Shown in pieces: positions 22,924-31,718 of a stretch of 64,000 bases of DNA (the stretch's first letter is position 1; each line of letters begins with the position of its first letter). The position numbers and the translations under genes were made by a program. The notes under the pieces are model-generated. The model was not told the DNA's origin. It made no database searches and saw nothing but the letters and a program-made list of their open reading frames with translations. This DNA is from Saccharothrix deserti (GTDB lineage Bacteria; Actinomycetota; Actinomycetes; Mycobacteriales; Pseudonocardiaceae). The DNA is taken from assembly GCF_009769385.1 (NCBI RefSeq), contig NZ_ML775963.1, positions 109,074 through 173,073 on the forward strand. The letters run 5' to 3'.

Positions 22924-24222
22924 ATGACGAGCTTCTCCGCCAGCCCCCACCCGCTCATGGGCCGTCGAGCCCTCTTGAAAGCCATCATCGCCGGAGCGGG
23001 CATCGCGGCGGTCCCCGGTCTGGCCGCGTGCGGCTCCGACAGCGGCGGCACCGCCACCGACACGGTGTCGTTCGGCAACAACCTGTCCGACCAGGTGCCC
23101 AAGGACGCGATCACCGCGGTGATCAACGCCTTCCAGAGCGAGTCGGGCCTCAAGGTCGCGATCAACACCAAGCAGCACGAGCAGTACCAGGAGCAGATCA
23201 ACAACTACCTCCAGGGCAAGCCGGACGACGTGCTGGCCTGGTTCGCGGGCTACCGGATGCGGTTCTTCGCCGAGAAGGGCCTGACCGGCGACCTGAGCGA
23301 GGTGTGGTCGAAGGTCTCCGGCGGCTACGAGCCCGCGCTGAAGGAGGCGTCCACCGCCTCGGACGGCAAGCAGTACCTGATCCCGTTCACCCAGTACCCG
23401 TGGGGCGTGTTCTACCGCAAGAGCGTGTGGCAGCAGCGCGGCTACGCGGTGCCGAAGACGTTGGACGAGCTCGTCGGGCTGTCCACGAAGATGCAGGCCG
23501 ACGGGCTGGTGCCGATCGCGTTCGCGCAGAAGCAGGGCTGGCCCGGCATGGGCACGTTCGACCAGCTGAACTTCCGCATCAACGGCTACCAGTTCCACGT
23601 CGACCTGATGGCGGGCAAGGAGGACTGGCAGAGCCCCAAGGTGAAGGAGGTGTTCGACACCTGGAAGCGGCTGCTGCCGTTCCACCAGGAGAACGCGCTC
23701 GGCCGGGAGTGGCAGGAGGCCGCGCAGAGCCTCCAGCAGGGCAAGGCGGGCATGTTCCTGCTCGGCTCGTTCGTCGCCCAGCAGTTCAAGGCCGACGAGC
23801 GGGAGGACCTGGACTTCTTCCCGTACCCGGAGATCAACCCCGAGCACGGCCAGGACACCGTGGAAGCCCCGATCGACGGCTACATGATGTCCAAGAAGCC
23901 GGCCAACGCCGCCGGCGCGGCCAAGCTGCTGGAGTACCTGTCCACGCCCGCCGCGCAGGCCACGTACCTCAAGTCGGACCCGACCGCGGTCGCGACGTCG
24001 AACAAGGCCGACACCTCCGGCTACAACTCGCTGCAGAAGAAGGCCGCGCAGGTCATCAAGGAAGCCGCGCACATCACCCAGTTCCTGGACCGCGACACCG
24101 ACCCGCGGTTCGCCAGCGACGCGGCGACCAACGGGCTCAACGCGTTCATCCAGAACCCCGACGACATCGACTCGATCCTCAAGGGCATGGCCGACCAGGC
24201 GAAGACGATCTTCACGGAGTGA
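22924..24222 (+). CDS. Sugar ABC transporter substrate-binding lipoprotein
   Basis: A 432-residue extracellular solute-binding protein of the family 1 (MalE-like) type. The signal has R14-R15 and a hydrophobic run, ending in the lipobox LAAC with lipidated C36. The mature part shows typical binding-protein stretches (ITAVINAFQSESGLKVAINT, FTQYPWGVFYRKSVW). ATG at 22924 has GGAG upstream. It heads a three-gene importer operon divergent from the beta-galactosidase, so a beta-galactoside or galacto-oligosaccharide is the likely cargo. Confidence 0.92.
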   Translation: MTSFSASPHPLMGRRALLKAIIAGAGIAAVPGLAACGSDSGGTATDTVSFGNNLSDQVPKDAITAVINAFQSESGLKVAINTKQHEQYQEQINNYLQGKPDDVLAWFAGYRMRFFAEKGLTGDLSEVWSKVSGGYEPALKEASTASDGKQYLIPFTQYPWGVFYRKSVWQQRGYAVPKTLDELVGLSTKMQADGLVPIAFAQKQGWPGMGTFDQLNFRINGYQFHVDLMAGKEDWQSPKVKEVFDTWKRLLPFHQENALGREWQEAAQSLQQGKAGMFLLGSFVAQQFKADEREDLDFFPYPEINPEHGQDTVEAPIDGYMMSKKPANAAGAAKLLEYLSTPAAQATYLKSDPTAVATSNKADTSGYNSLQKKAAQVIKEAAHITQFLDRDTDPRFASDAATNGLNAFIQNPDDIDSILKGMADQAKTIFTE

Positions 24223-24226
24223 CGTC

Positions 24227-25192
24227 GTGACCGCGCTGCAGTCTCCCCCGGAGCCCGCCGGGACGACGGAGCCCTCCTCGTCGTCCCGGCGCACCAAGCG
24301 CCGCGCCACCGCGCTCGCGCCCCGCGACAAGCTCATCCTCGGCCTGATGCTCGGCATACCGGCGCTGGTGCACATCGCGCTGGTGTGGGTACCCGCGTTC
24401 GGGTCCGTCGTCCTGTCCTTCAGCTCGTGGGACGGCATCGGCGGGTTCGAGGACATCGAGTGGGTCGGCTTCCAGAACTACGTCGACATCTTCACCCGCT
24501 ACCCGCGGTTCTGGCCCGCGTTCCAGCACAACCTGATCTGGCTGCTGTTCCTCCTCGTGATCCCGACCGTCGCCGGGCTGCTGCTGGCCGTGCTGCTGGA
24601 CCGGCAGCTGCGGTTCGGCCGGCTCTACCAGAGCGCGCTGTACCTGCCGATGGTGCTGTCGCTGGCGCTGGTCGGGTTCATCTGGCAGCTCATCTACCAG
24701 CCCGAGCAGGGTCTGCTGAACAACGTGCTCGGCACGGCGTCCACGGATCCGGTGAACTGGCTGGGCGATCCGGACATCAACCTGTACGCGGTGCTGGTCG
24801 CCGCCGGTTGGCGGCACACCGGGTACATCATGCTGCTGTACTTGGCCGGGTTGAAGTCGGTGGACCCGGCGTTGAAGGAAGCCGCGGCGCTGGACGGCGC
24901 GAACGCGTGGCAGACGTTCTTCCGGGTCACGTTCCCGGTGCTCAAGCCGGTGAACGTGGTGGTGCTCGTGGTCACCGTGATCGAGGGCCTGCGGGCGTTC
25001 GACATCGTCTACGTGATCAACAAGGGCCGCAACGGGCTGGAGCTGCTGTCCGTGCTGGTGACCGACAACATCATCGGCGAGTCGAGCCGGATCGGCTGGG
25101 GTTCCGCGCTGGCGGTGATCCTGCTGCTGATCGCGCTCGGGGTCATCATCCCGCGCCTGTTCCAGGTGTTCCGCGAGGAGGGGCGCTCATGA
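24227..25192 (+). CDS. Sugar ABC transporter permease (MalF-type)
   Basis: A 321-residue inner-membrane permease with six hydrophobic segments. The EAA loop that docks the ATPase is clear (LKEAAALDGANAWQTFFRVT, about 220-239). The Ser/Pro-rich cytoplasmic N-terminus (about 45 residues) is typical of actinobacterial members. It starts 5 bases after the lipoprotein stop with GTG. No ATPase gene is in the operon, so a shared MsiK-type ATPase probably energises it. Confidence 0.92.
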   Translation: MTALQSPPEPAGTTEPSSSSRRTKRRATALAPRDKLILGLMLGIPALVHIALVWVPAFGSVVLSFSSWDGIGGFEDIEWVGFQNYVDIFTRYPRFWPAFQHNLIWLLFLLVIPTVAGLLLAVLLDRQLRFGRLYQSALYLPMVLSLALVGFIWQLIYQPEQGLLNNVLGTASTDPVNWLGDPDINLYAVLVAAGWRHTGYIMLLYLAGLKSVDPALKEAAALDGANAWQTFFRVTFPVLKPVNVVVLVVTVIEGLRAFDIVYVINKGRNGLELLSVLVTDNIIGESSRIGWGSALAVILLLIALGVIIPRLFQVFREEGRS

Positions 25193-26046
25193 CGTTCCGA
25201 CCTGGTCGCATCCTCCTGCACGTGTTCCTCGTGCTGACGTGCCTGGCTACGTTGGCGCCGCTGCTGTGGGCTTTGTACGCGTCGCTGCGCACGTACGACG
25301 ACACCGCGCGCAACGGCTACTTCTCGATCGCCGAGAGCCTGACGTTCGACAACTTCAGCACCGCGTGGACCCAGGCCGACCTGCCGCACTACTACCTGAA
25401 CACGCTGATCGTGACGCTGCCCGCGTTGGTGCTGGTGCTGCTGCTCAGCTCGATGGTGGCGTACGGGGTGTCGCGGTTCAGCTTCAAGTTCAACCTGGCC
25501 CTGCTGATGCTGTTCACGGCGGGCAACCTGCTGCCGCAGCAGGTGATCGTCACGCCGCTGTACCGGCTGTACCTGCTCACGCCGGTGCCCGGGTGGTTGA
25601 GCGACAGCGAGTTGCTGCTGGACTCGCAGTTCGGCCTGGTGCTGATCCACGTGGCGTTCCAGTCCGGGTTCTGCGTGTTCGTGCTGAGCAACTACATGAA
25701 GACGATCCCGCACGAACTGAGCGAGGCGGCCCGGGTCGACGGCGCGGGTGTGTTCCGGCAGTACTGGCAGGTGATCCTGCCGCTGTGCCGGCCCGCGCTG
25801 GCGGCGTTGGCGACGCTGGAGTTCACCTGGATCTACAACGACTTCCTGTGGGCGCTGGTGCTGATCCAGACCGGCGACAAGATGCCGATCACGTCGGCGT
25901 TGCAGAACCTCAAGGGCACGTTCTTCGTGGACAACAACCTGGTCGCGGCCGGGTCACTGCTCGTCGCGCTGCCCACCCTGGTCGTGTTCTTCGTGCTGCA
26001 ACGCCAGTTCATCGGCGGCCTCACCCTGGGTGCGACGAAAGGCTGA
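25189..26046 (+). CDS. Sugar ABC transporter permease (MalG-type)
   Basis: A 285-residue second permease with six hydrophobic segments. Its EAA loop is LSEAARVDGAGVFRQYWQVI (about 176-195). The ATG overlaps the stop of the first permease (ATGA). The C-terminus ends QRQFIGGLTLGATKG, standard for this family. Its last 26 bases overlap the convergent DoxX-like gene. Confidence 0.92.
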   Translation: MTFRPGRILLHVFLVLTCLATLAPLLWALYASLRTYDDTARNGYFSIAESLTFDNFSTAWTQADLPHYYLNTLIVTLPALVLVLLLSSMVAYGVSRFSFKFNLALLMLFTAGNLLPQQVIVTPLYRLYLLTPVPGWLSDSELLLDSQFGLVLIHVAFQSGFCVFVLSNYMKTIPHELSEAARVDGAGVFRQYWQVILPLCRPALAALATLEFTWIYNDFLWALVLIQTGDKMPITSALQNLKGTFFVDNNLVAAGSLLVALPTLVVFFVLQRQFIGGLTLGATKG

Positions 26047-26383
26047 GCACCAACGAGGCGACCGCCGGCGCGAGGTAGGCACCAGGACCTTGCACGACGT
26101 TGTGCAACACCTTGGCCCGCACGTGCACGACGATCGCACCGACGAAGAACACCACCAACCCGACCGCGGCCACGACCCCGACGACCTCAGCTCCGAGCAG
26201 ACCGAGGAGGAGACCAACCGCCCCGGCCGCCTTCAGCGAGGCCGGCATCGGCAACCACGATGGCGGCACGCCGACTTCAGCCGAGTTGGCCGGCACGAAC
26301 TCCGCCTTCACGAAGTCGGCAACGGCCATCCCGGCGTTGGCCAGGACCGTGACGACCGTGACGACGACGTACGCGATGAACAT
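26021..26383 (-). CDS. DoxX-like small membrane protein
   Basis: A 120-residue protein with four hydrophobic helices (about 3-22, 48-67, 70-92, 100-116). MFIAYVVVTVVTVLANAGMA at the N-terminus, a Pro-Met-Pro loop and GLLGAEVVGVVAAVGLVVFF are typical of DoxX-like proteins of unknown function. ATG at 26383 has a strong GGAGGAG directly upstream. Overlap with the permease gene is only at the 3' ends. Confidence 0.82.
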   Translation of the reverse strand: MFIAYVVVTVVTVLANAGMAVADFVKAEFVPANSAEVGVPPSWLPMPASLKAAGAVGLLLGLLGAEVVGVVAAVGLVVFFVGAIVVHVRAKVLHNVVQGPGAYLAPAVASLVLSLSSHPG

Positions 26384-26486
26384 GACTCCTCCGAACGTCC
26401 GACAGTGAGCAGGGACCGAATCCGGCCCCTGCTCACTGGGACGAACGGCCGGCGTCAAAGGTGACACCGGTAGTCCCGTCGAACCG

Positions 26487-26768
26487 CTATGTGATCGTCG
26501 CGGCTTCATCCAGCCACACCACGTGCGCCCGTCCGCCTGACGACCGCGAGCTGATGTCGAACAGCGTGCGTGCGGTCTCGGCGCTCTGGGCGGTCAGGTG
26601 GAAACCGCCTTCGACCGAGTTGACCTCCGCACGGTCCTCGAAGGCCAGGCCGTAGCCGGCGACTCGGGCGTCGTCGTGTTCGCCGTACTCCTCGATGATG
26701 GCGAACAGTCTCGGAGCCTCGTCGGCCGCGAGCCGGCGCATGACCGTGGTGAACTCCTTGTCGTTCAC
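26487..26768 (-). CDS. Hypothetical protein coupled to a primase-polymerase-like protein
   Basis: A 93-residue acidic protein (FTTVMRRLAADEAPRLFAII, EYGEHDDARVAGYGLAFEDR). No known domain is recognised. The GTG start overlaps the stop of the upstream gene (GTGA), so the two are made together. It has no membrane segment and no cysteine pairs. It may be a partner or accessory protein of the upstream product. Confidence 0.72.
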   Translation of the reverse strand: MNDKEFTTVMRRLAADEAPRLFAIIEEYGEHDDARVAGYGLAFEDRAEVNSVEGGFHLTAQSAETARTLFDISSRSSGGRAHVVWLDEAATIT

Positions 26769-27340
26769 GCGCTCTTCCTGCTCAGGCTGCGGATGAGGTC
26801 GGCGAGTTCGTCGCCGATGAGCAACACGTTGCCCGCTTGCTCCGGGGAGACCAGCCAGGTGGCCGACCTGCTGCCGATCGTGCTCGGTGGCAGGGGCAGC
26901 GTCGTGCCTTCGGCGAGCACTCGTGCCTCGTCGGACGGCAACGTGATCGGGATCGGCGGCCTGACGAGGAAGTACGCCAACGGCATCCCGGGGATGGCGA
27001 GCACCGGCGTGGGCCTGGTGCTGAACCACCGGTGATCCACGATGGCGTCGACCAGCGACTCGTACACCGACACCGCGCCCAAGCCCGGCCCGGTCATGGT
27101 GAGCACGTTGGGCGCGTGCAACCCGGGTGCCGACCACCACTCCCGCACCAGCGCCGGATCCGTGGTCGCAGCGTCGATGGGCCGCAGGAAAGGACTGGTG
27201 ACGGGCTGCTCGTCGGCGGGATCGGCGAAGCGCCCGTCGTGCCAGACAGCTCCGGGGATGACGGGCCAGCCGAGAGCGGCGTACTCCAACGCCGCTTGCA
27301 ACGGGGTGGTCGGTTGGGTTTCCGGCGTGCTGCCTGACAC
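26765..27340 (-). CDS. Primase-polymerase N-terminal-domain-like protein, probably inactive
   Basis: A 191-residue protein matching the start of bifunctional DNA primase/polymerase (prim-pol) domains: ALEYAALGWPVIPGAVWHDG (about 17-36), then AATTDPALVREWWSAPGLHAPNV. In active prim-pols the following strand carries an Asp-x-Asp metal motif; here the corresponding stretch reads GLGAVSVYESL, with no acidic pair. The C-terminal half does not resemble a catalytic domain. GTG at 27340 has GGAGG 8 bases upstream. The coupled 93-residue partner and the divergent XRE-TPR regulator are its context. A nucleotide- or DNA-binding regulatory role is possible; replication is unlikely. Confidence 0.7.
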   Translation of the reverse strand: MSGSTPETQPTTPLQAALEYAALGWPVIPGAVWHDGRFADPADEQPVTSPFLRPIDAATTDPALVREWWSAPGLHAPNVLTMTGPGLGAVSVYESLVDAIVDHRWFSTRPTPVLAIPGMPLAYFLVRPPIPITLPSDEARVLAEGTTLPLPPSTIGSRSATWLVSPEQAGNVLLIGDELADLIRSLSRKSA

Positions 27341-27512
27341 TGCCTTGCCTCCTGCCGAGGGATTACCGAGACAGGATCAAGGGTGGAATCCAGCGGGGGC
27401 GACCAACAGAGCCGGGGCTGACCCGGCAAGATGCCAGGGTGGCGCAGCGGTACGGTCGACCTGCGAGAACGTGTGCCGAGCAATGCGCATGCCAACGCCA
27501 GGAGGTCACCCG

Positions 27513-28679
27513 ATGGCAGTACGGCGAACCGGCCTGGCCCGTGCTCGGAAGGCAGCCGGCTTCACGCAGGAGTCCTTCGCCGAAGCCGCCCACGTCGAAC
27601 GCTCCACGGTCGTGCGCTGGGAAGCAGGCGCCCGCGAGCCGCTTCCGTACCAGCGTCCGAAGCTCGCCCGGCTCCTGCGGGTATCGCTTGAGAAGTTGGA
27701 CGAACTGCTCACCACCGACGCCCGTGATGAAGCCGAATCGGACGATCGTCCGGCGCACTCGCTACGGCATCCGGGCTCGGTCGATCTCTTGGCTGTGGCG
27801 CAGCTGCGCCAGCACGTTCACGAGCTCGATGAACGCTACGACCGGGCACCGTCGACCTCGCTGCTCGCGGAAACCGGCAAAGTCCTCGGCCAGATCACTC
27901 TCTTCACCGCGCACGCCAGGACACATCGCGTCAGGCGGGAGTTGAGCGCCGTCGAGGCCGAGAGCGCCATCCTGATGGGGCAGCTCGTCTGGGACGCCTC
28001 GCAACGTCGTGATCACCGGACCGCGCACCGCTACTTCGACCAGGCCTGTGCGGCGGCAAAGCGGGCCCGAGACTTCGCGGCCGAAGGACTCGCCCTGCTC
28101 CGCAAGAGCTTCGTGGCCCTCTACGGCGAGAACGATCCCGAGGCCGGCCTCGTGCTGACGATGCAGGCGGCCGAGATGACCACGGGGACCAGTCATGTGC
28201 TCAGCGGTCTCGCGATGCTTCACGCCGCCGAAGCGCACGCCATGCTCGGCCGGCTCGGCGACTGCGAACGAGCGCTCGGCGACGCCGAAGCCCGCTTCGG
28301 ACAGATCGACGAGGATGACACCGCGCTCCACCTGTTCTCACCGACGCAGTACGGCCGGCTGGCGGGATCGTGCTACCTGTTCCTGGGCCGGGCCGAGCAG
28401 GCTGCCCCCATCCTCGAAACCGCCGCCGCCGAACTGCGCGACCGCTCGAAGTCCGAGGCCATCGTGCTCGGCAACCTCAGCCTGGCCTACCTGCGGCAAG
28501 GCAAGGTGGACGAGGCCGCCGGGGCGCTGCACAAGGCGATGGACGCGATCGAGCTGACCTGGGGCGGCGGCGGGCTCAACATCCTGTTCGACGCCTGTCG
28601 GGAAATGCGGCCGTGGCGGCACGACGCCGACGTGCAGGATGTGCACGACCGCGTGATGACGTTGATGGCGACGAAGTAG
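27513..28679 (+). CDS. XRE helix-turn-helix regulator with TPR-like C-terminus
   Basis: A 388-residue protein. An N-terminal XRE helix-turn-helix is at about 8-65 (RARKAAGFTQESFAEAAHVE, then RSTVVRWEAGAREPLPYQRP). About 300 residues of TPR-like helical repeats follow (FDQACAAAKRARDFAAEGLA, LHAAEAHAMLGRLGDCERAL, EAIVLGNLSLAYLRQGKVDE). Proteins of this layout are numerous in actinomycetes and often sense a small peptide or partner through the TPR. ATG at 27513 has AGGAGG upstream. It diverges from the prim-pol-like gene and is followed 11 bases later by a folate cyclo-ligase-like gene. Confidence 0.87.
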   Translation: MAVRRTGLARARKAAGFTQESFAEAAHVERSTVVRWEAGAREPLPYQRPKLARLLRVSLEKLDELLTTDARDEAESDDRPAHSLRHPGSVDLLAVAQLRQHVHELDERYDRAPSTSLLAETGKVLGQITLFTAHARTHRVRRELSAVEAESAILMGQLVWDASQRRDHRTAHRYFDQACAAAKRARDFAAEGLALLRKSFVALYGENDPEAGLVLTMQAAEMTTGTSHVLSGLAMLHAAEAHAMLGRLGDCERALGDAEARFGQIDEDDTALHLFSPTQYGRLAGSCYLFLGRAEQAAPILETAAAELRDRSKSEAIVLGNLSLAYLRQGKVDEAAGALHKAMDAIELTWGGGGLNILFDACREMRPWRHDADVQDVHDRVMTLMATK

Positions 28680-28690
28680 GAGGCACCGGG

Positions 28691-29413
28691 GTGGCGGACG
28701 TCGACCAGGCGAAACAGGCCGCCCGCGAGCGCGTGTGGGCGCTGCTGGAACGCGAGAACGCCGTTCCGCCCGGTGTCCACGGCCGCATCCCGTCGTTCTT
28801 CGGCGCACGGGAGGCCGCCGACCGCTTGGCCGAACTCCCGGAGTGGAAGACCGCGAGAGTGATCAAGGCGGTGCCGGACACCGCCCAGGAGCCGGTACGC
28901 GCCCGCGCCCTGCGCGAAGGCAAGCTCGTCTACATGGCGGTGCCGAAGCTGGCCGAGGCGCTGCCGTTCTACCTGCTCGACCCCGCGACGCTGTCGGTAG
29001 CGCCTGAGGAAGCCGCAGTCCGGCACACTGCTGCCCGAGTCGGACGTCAGGTCGATGTCGACGCCATGCCGCCCGTCGACCTGATCGTCTGCGGCAGCGT
29101 GGCGGTGAACCGGCGCGGCGTGCGGCTGGGCAAGGGCGCCGGGTACTCGGACATCGAGGTGGCACTGCTCCAGGAAGCCGGGCTCATCGGGCCGAGGACG
29201 ACCATCGTGACGACCGTTCACGCGCTCCAGGTCGTGGACGACGAACTGCCCGAAACCGAACACGACTTCAGCGTGGACGTGATCGTGACGCCCGATGCTG
29301 TCACCCGATGCGGTGAGCCCCGACGACCTCGTGGGCTCCTGTGGGACGACCTCCCGGCAGAGAAGATCGCGGCGATTCCCGTGTTGGCGGCACGACGGAG
29401 GTCGGTGCGGTAA
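28691..29413 (+). CDS. 5-formyltetrahydrofolate cyclo-ligase-like protein (MTHFSD type)
   Basis: A 240-residue protein of the divergent cyclo-ligase branch. The Gly-rich active-site loop is present but altered: RLGKGAGYSDIE instead of the GKGGGYYDR of the canonical copy at 4599. Upstream, GRIPSFFGAREAADRLAELP and KLVYMAVPKL are typical of this branch, whose reaction is unproven. It follows the XRE-TPR regulator by 11 bases and is likely co-transcribed. Confidence 0.8.
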   Translation: MADVDQAKQAARERVWALLERENAVPPGVHGRIPSFFGAREAADRLAELPEWKTARVIKAVPDTAQEPVRARALREGKLVYMAVPKLAEALPFYLLDPATLSVAPEEAAVRHTAARVGRQVDVDAMPPVDLIVCGSVAVNRRGVRLGKGAGYSDIEVALLQEAGLIGPRTTIVTTVHALQVVDDELPETEHDFSVDVIVTPDAVTRCGEPRRPRGLLWDDLPAEKIAAIPVLAARRRSVR

Positions 29414-29436
29414 CGAGTGGAGCGGACGTGCGGTGA

Positions 29437-30858
29437 CTAGTGCGACACCTGGTCGGCGTTGGCCGAGTGGTTCGGGACCGGGGTGGGGCGGCCGGGGAGG
29501 CGGAGGGTGAACATCGCGCCGCCTTCCGGGGCCTTGCCCACGTAGGCCATGCCGCCGTGGCGTTCGGCCACCTGTTTGACGATTGCCAGGCCCAGGCCTG
29601 AGCCGGGCAGTGTGCGGGCCTCGGAGGAGCGGTAGAAGCGTTCGAAGACGTGGGGCAGGTCGGCGTCGGCGATGCCCGGACCGGAGTCCGCGACCTCGAC
29701 CACCGCGCTGCCGTCGCCCAACTGCTTGAGGGTCAGTCGGACCACGCCGCCCGTCGGGCTGAACTTCACCGCGTTGTCCAGGAGGTTGAGCACCGCGCGT
29801 TCCAAGGCGCTGGAATCACCCAGCAGCGACCACTGCTCGACCTCGACCGCGAAATGCACGTCGCTCGCCCGCCGCTTCGCGCGGTCCAGGGCTCGTTCCA
29901 CGACCTCGACCAGGTCGACCGGTTCGTGCACGACCTGCGGCGCGTCCTCGCGGGCCAGCTCGACCAGGTCTCCGATCAACGTGGTCAGCTCGTCCAGCTG
30001 GGCCCGGACGTCGGCGTTGATCTCCGCCTTGTCCTCGTCGGACAGGGTCGGCGCGTCCGGGCGTTCCGAGGCCAGCAGCAGTTCCAGGTTGGTGCGCATG
30101 GACGTCAACGGCGTGCGAAGCTCGTGGCCCGCGTCGGCGACCAGTCGGCGCTGCCGCTCCTGCGACTCCGCCACCGCGCCGAGCATCGCGTTGAACCGCT
30201 GCGACAACACCGCCAGCTCGTCGTCACCGGACACCGGGATGGGCCGCAGGTCACCGGTCATCGCGACCCGTTCGGTGGCCTCGGTCAACCGCTGCACGGG
30301 TCGCAGCCCGGTGCGCGCGACCGCCGTGCCCGCCGCCGCCGCGACCAGCACGCCCAACCCGCTGATCACGAACAACACCACGGACAGCTTGCCCAGGGTG
30401 GTGTTCAGCGGCTTGGTGGACTGGGCGATCAGCATCGCCTGACCGTCGCCGTAGGGCACCGCGAGCACCCGGAAGTCGGTGCGCGTGTCGGTCCAGATGT
30501 TCTCCAGCTTCGACCCGCGCGCCACGTCCAGGTCGGCGGGCTGGGTCGGCGGCGCGACCGTGCCCTTCGGGTACTGGATCAGCCCGCTCACGTCCAGCAC
30601 GCCGATCCGGATGTCACCGGCGGCCAGGAAGGCGCCGGGGATCTCGGAGACGTTGTTGTTGACCTTGGGTGCGTTGACCGCGGCCTCGGAGCGCTGCCGC
30701 AGGTTCTCGTCCAGCTGGTCGTGCAGGTTCTGGCTCACCGTCATGTACGCGCCGAGCGACACGACGGCGACGGCTCCGGCGACGCAGAAGGCGGCGAGCA
30801 GGGTGACCCGCGCCCGCAACGACACCCGCTGGAGTCGCCCGTTGGCGGCACCGATCAC
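29437..30858 (-). CDS. mprB: Sensor histidine kinase MprB-like
   Basis: A 473-residue envelope-stress kinase. TM1 is at about 17-38, the extracytoplasmic sensor domain at 40-165, and TM2 at about 168-188. HAMP follows at 190-240 ([20 protein letters not shown]), then the H box [20 protein letters not shown]. The N box is [15 protein letters not shown] and the G boxes are [20 protein letters not shown] and [18 protein letters not shown]. The GTG overlaps the mprA stop (GTGA). In mycobacteria MprAB control pepD and sigma factors; pepD lies 11 kb away here, separated by the galactose island. Confidence 0.9.
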   Translation of the reverse strand: MIGAANGRLQRVSLRARVTLLAAFCVAGAVAVVSLGAYMTVSQNLHDQLDENLRQRSEAAVNAPKVNNNVSEIPGAFLAAGDIRIGVLDVSGLIQYPKGTVAPPTQPADLDVARGSKLENIWTDTRTDFRVLAVPYGDGQAMLIAQSTKPLNTTLGKLSVVLFVISGLGVLVAAAAGTAVARTGLRPVQRLTEATERVAMTGDLRPIPVSGDDELAVLSQRFNAMLGAVAESQERQRRLVADAGHELRTPLTSMRTNLELLLASERPDAPTLSDEDKAEINADVRAQLDELTTLIGDLVELAREDAPQVVHEPVDLVEVVERALDRAKRRASDVHFAVEVEQWSLLGDSSALERAVLNLLDNAVKFSPTGGVVRLTLKQLGDGSAVVEVADSGPGIADADLPHVFERFYRSSEARTLPGSGLGLAIVKQVAERHGGMAYVGKAPEGGAMFTLRLPGRPTPVPNHSANADQVSH

Positions 30859-31544
30859 GGAGGGGTCTCCCGCATCACGTAGCCGACGCCGCGCACCGTG
30901 TGCAGCAGCCGGGGCTCGCCCTCGGCCTCGGTCTTGCGGCGCAGGTAGCCGACGTAGACCTCCAGCGCGTTGCCCGAGGTCGGGAAGTCGTAGCCCCAGA
31001 CGTCCTCCAGGATCCGGCCGCGGGTCAGCACCTGCTTGGGGTGCGCCAGGAACAGCTCCAGCAGGGCGAACTCGGTCCGGGTGAGGCTGATCGGCCGGTC
31101 ACCGCGCCGCACGTCCCGGGTGCTCGGGTCGAGCTCCAGGTCCGCGAACCTCAGCACCGCGCCCGCCGGCTCCTCCGCCTCCGAGACGGCCCGCCGCAGC
31201 AGCGCGCGGAGCCGGGCCAGCAGCTCCTCCAGCGCGAACGGCTTGGGCAGGTAGTCGTCCGCGCCGGCGTCCAGCCCGGACACCCGGTCGGACACCGCGT
31301 CACGGGCGGTGAGCACGAGGATCGGCAGGTCGTCGCCGGTGCTGCGCAGCCGGCGGCACACCTCCAACCCGTCGAGCCTGGGCATCATCACGTCCAGCAC
31401 CATGGCGTCGGGGCGCTGGGACACGACGGACTCGAGAGCCTGCTGGCCGTCGCCGGCCAGGTCGACCTGGTAGCCGTTGAACTGCAGTGAGCGACGGAGC
31501 GACTCACGCACGGCCCTGTCGTCGTCGACAACGAGGATGCGCAT
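30855..31544 (-). CDS. mprA: Response regulator MprA-like (OmpR family)
   Basis: A 229-residue regulator. The receiver domain is at 1-115 ([20 protein letters not shown], phospho-Asp in [11 protein letters not shown], Lys in LPKPFAL) and the winged helix at 130-225 ([31 protein letters not shown]). Strongly MprA-like. ATG at 31544 is chosen as the family start although the frame is open further upstream. The first copy of a dispersed repeat begins 66 bases upstream of this start. Confidence 0.92.
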   Translation of the reverse strand: MRILVVDDDRAVRESLRRSLQFNGYQVDLAGDGQQALESVVSQRPDAMVLDVMMPRLDGLEVCRRLRSTGDDLPILVLTARDAVSDRVSGLDAGADDYLPKPFALEELLARLRALLRRAVSEAEEPAGAVLRFADLELDPSTRDVRRGDRPISLTRTEFALLELFLAHPKQVLTRGRILEDVWGYDFPTSGNALEVYVGYLRRKTEAEGEPRLLHTVRGVGYVMRETPP

Positions 31545-31610
31545 GGGACTCAGTCTTGCTCGCGGTCCTGAGAGCTGCCTGAGAAGGGGGTGTGAGCTAC
31601 CCGTCAAGTT

Positions 31611-31715
31611 TTGACTGTGTTGAATTGCCGCTGCTCCGCAGACGGCGGGCTCGGTCGCCTTGGAGGTCGATCACTCGCGTGGTGGTCCTGGAGGCGGCGA
31701 GAAGTGAGGGCGGTC
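31611..31715. repeat. Dispersed repeat, copy 1 (short form)
   Basis: Starting with TTGACTGTGTTGAATTGCCG at 31611, about 60 bases match the minus strand at 41174-41115 with only a few changes. The shared core is GCTGCTCCGCAGACGGCGGG, then CTCGGTCGCC and GGAGGTCG. After this the copy continues CTCGCGTGGTGGTC (about 31675-31688), which matches a separate part of copy 2. It lies between the Eis-like gene stop and the mprA start. Confidence 0.85.
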
Positions 31716-31718
31716 GGG

